DNA of 64,000 bases from an uncultured Maribacter sp. Its GTDB lineage: Bacteria; Bacteroidota; Bacteroidia; Flavobacteriales; Flavobacteriaceae. Both the position numbers and the translations under genes were made by a program. Positions 63,938 to 64,000 of the stretch are shown here, piece by piece. The stretch is taken from assembly GCF_947496775.1 (NCBI RefSeq), contig NZ_CANMDU010000010.1, positions 62,001 to 126,000 on the forward strand. Reading direction: 5' to 3'. The notes under the pieces were generated by a model, which did no database searches, had not been told where the DNA came from, and saw only the letters and a list, made by a program, of their open reading frames with translations. The first letter of the stretch is position 1; each line of letters opens with the position of its first letter.

Positions 63938-64000
63938 ATGCCTATGTGCAAATTTACTTTAAACGCTAAATTCGTCAAGTACCTTTTAACACTAGTATTT
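63938..64000 (+). CDS. start of a probable exported protein (cut by window end)
   Basis: Only 21 codons are visible: MPMCKFTLNAKF then VKYLLTLVF, open to the window edge. A basic N-terminus followed by a hydrophobic stretch is a signal peptide beginning. The gene is preceded by a long leader, and such leaders often precede large secreted or surface proteins in flavobacteria. Identity cannot be assigned from this length. Confidence 0.45.
   Translation, partial: MPMCKFTLNAKFVKYLLTLVF

Overview
The window looks like chromosomal DNA from a low-GC member of the Bacteroidota, most likely a marine Flavobacteriaceae. The signs are AT-rich codons, Bacteroidota promoters (TTG, then TAnnTTTG) in front of many genes, weak or absent Shine-Dalgarno sites, a DUF1573 protein, a carboxypeptidase-regulatory-like/beta-barrel outer-membrane receptor, a kynurenine monooxygenase and thrombospondin type 3 repeats in a secreted protein. 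No rRNA, tRNA or CRISPR array was recognised.

Region 1 (about 1-10.1 kb) is accessory. Almost every gene is on the minus strand and the genes are functionally unrelated: AlkD-like DNA repair, DUF1801, an M1-like peptidase, DUF4345, a WYL regulator, a HEPN-like protein and small membrane proteins. They are interspersed with REP-like palindromes, an IS481-family insertion, a 0.5-kb direct duplication and attC-like sites. Two sites (3071-3206 and 5713-5913) have integron attC architecture (R box, unpaired spacer, L box, and the reverse on the other arm) and share the same GAGAC spacer. The 5' boundary of each associated cassette is the exact complement of the inverse core of its own attC, which is the hallmark of mobile gene cassettes. 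No integrase is visible. The WYL regulator in one cassette carries an in-frame nonsense codon, and the IS sits just upstream of it.

Region 2 (10.1-15.2 kb) holds a minus-strand run: TPR protein, uracil-DNA-glycosylase-like protein, Crp/Fnr regulator, SDR, DoxX-like protein, DUF2071, membrane-anchored methyltransferase and a small membrane protein. From the SDR onward it resembles one transcription unit of unknown purpose. A secreted calcium-binding-repeat protein follows (15.5-17.2 kb).

Region 3 (17.4-64 kb) is core genome. It contains PEP carboxylase next to pyruvate carboxylase (two routes to oxaloacetate), a TonB-type outer-membrane receptor, YaaA, an RluA-type pseudouridine synthase with a PASTA protein, Ddl and CoaD. 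After these come a PAS histidine kinase with its response regulator, an M14 peptidase, NUDIX, PyrE, BirA, RsfS and FtsH. Next are LUD, CdsA, Psd and an acyl-CoA-binding protein (phospholipid synthesis), and two tandem PPK2 kinases. The rest is ValS, DUF1573, a retropepsin-PDZ protein, an aminotransferase with MurB, an ECF sigma/anti-sigma pair, a second ECF sigma, LipA, GAPDH, a TPR hybrid kinase, LpxK, Nif3 with a coiled-coil partner, and kynurenine 3-monooxygenase. The window ends in the first 21 codons of a probable exported protein on the plus strand.

The most unusual content is the integron-like cassette array with its decaying WYL/DUF4345 cassette.
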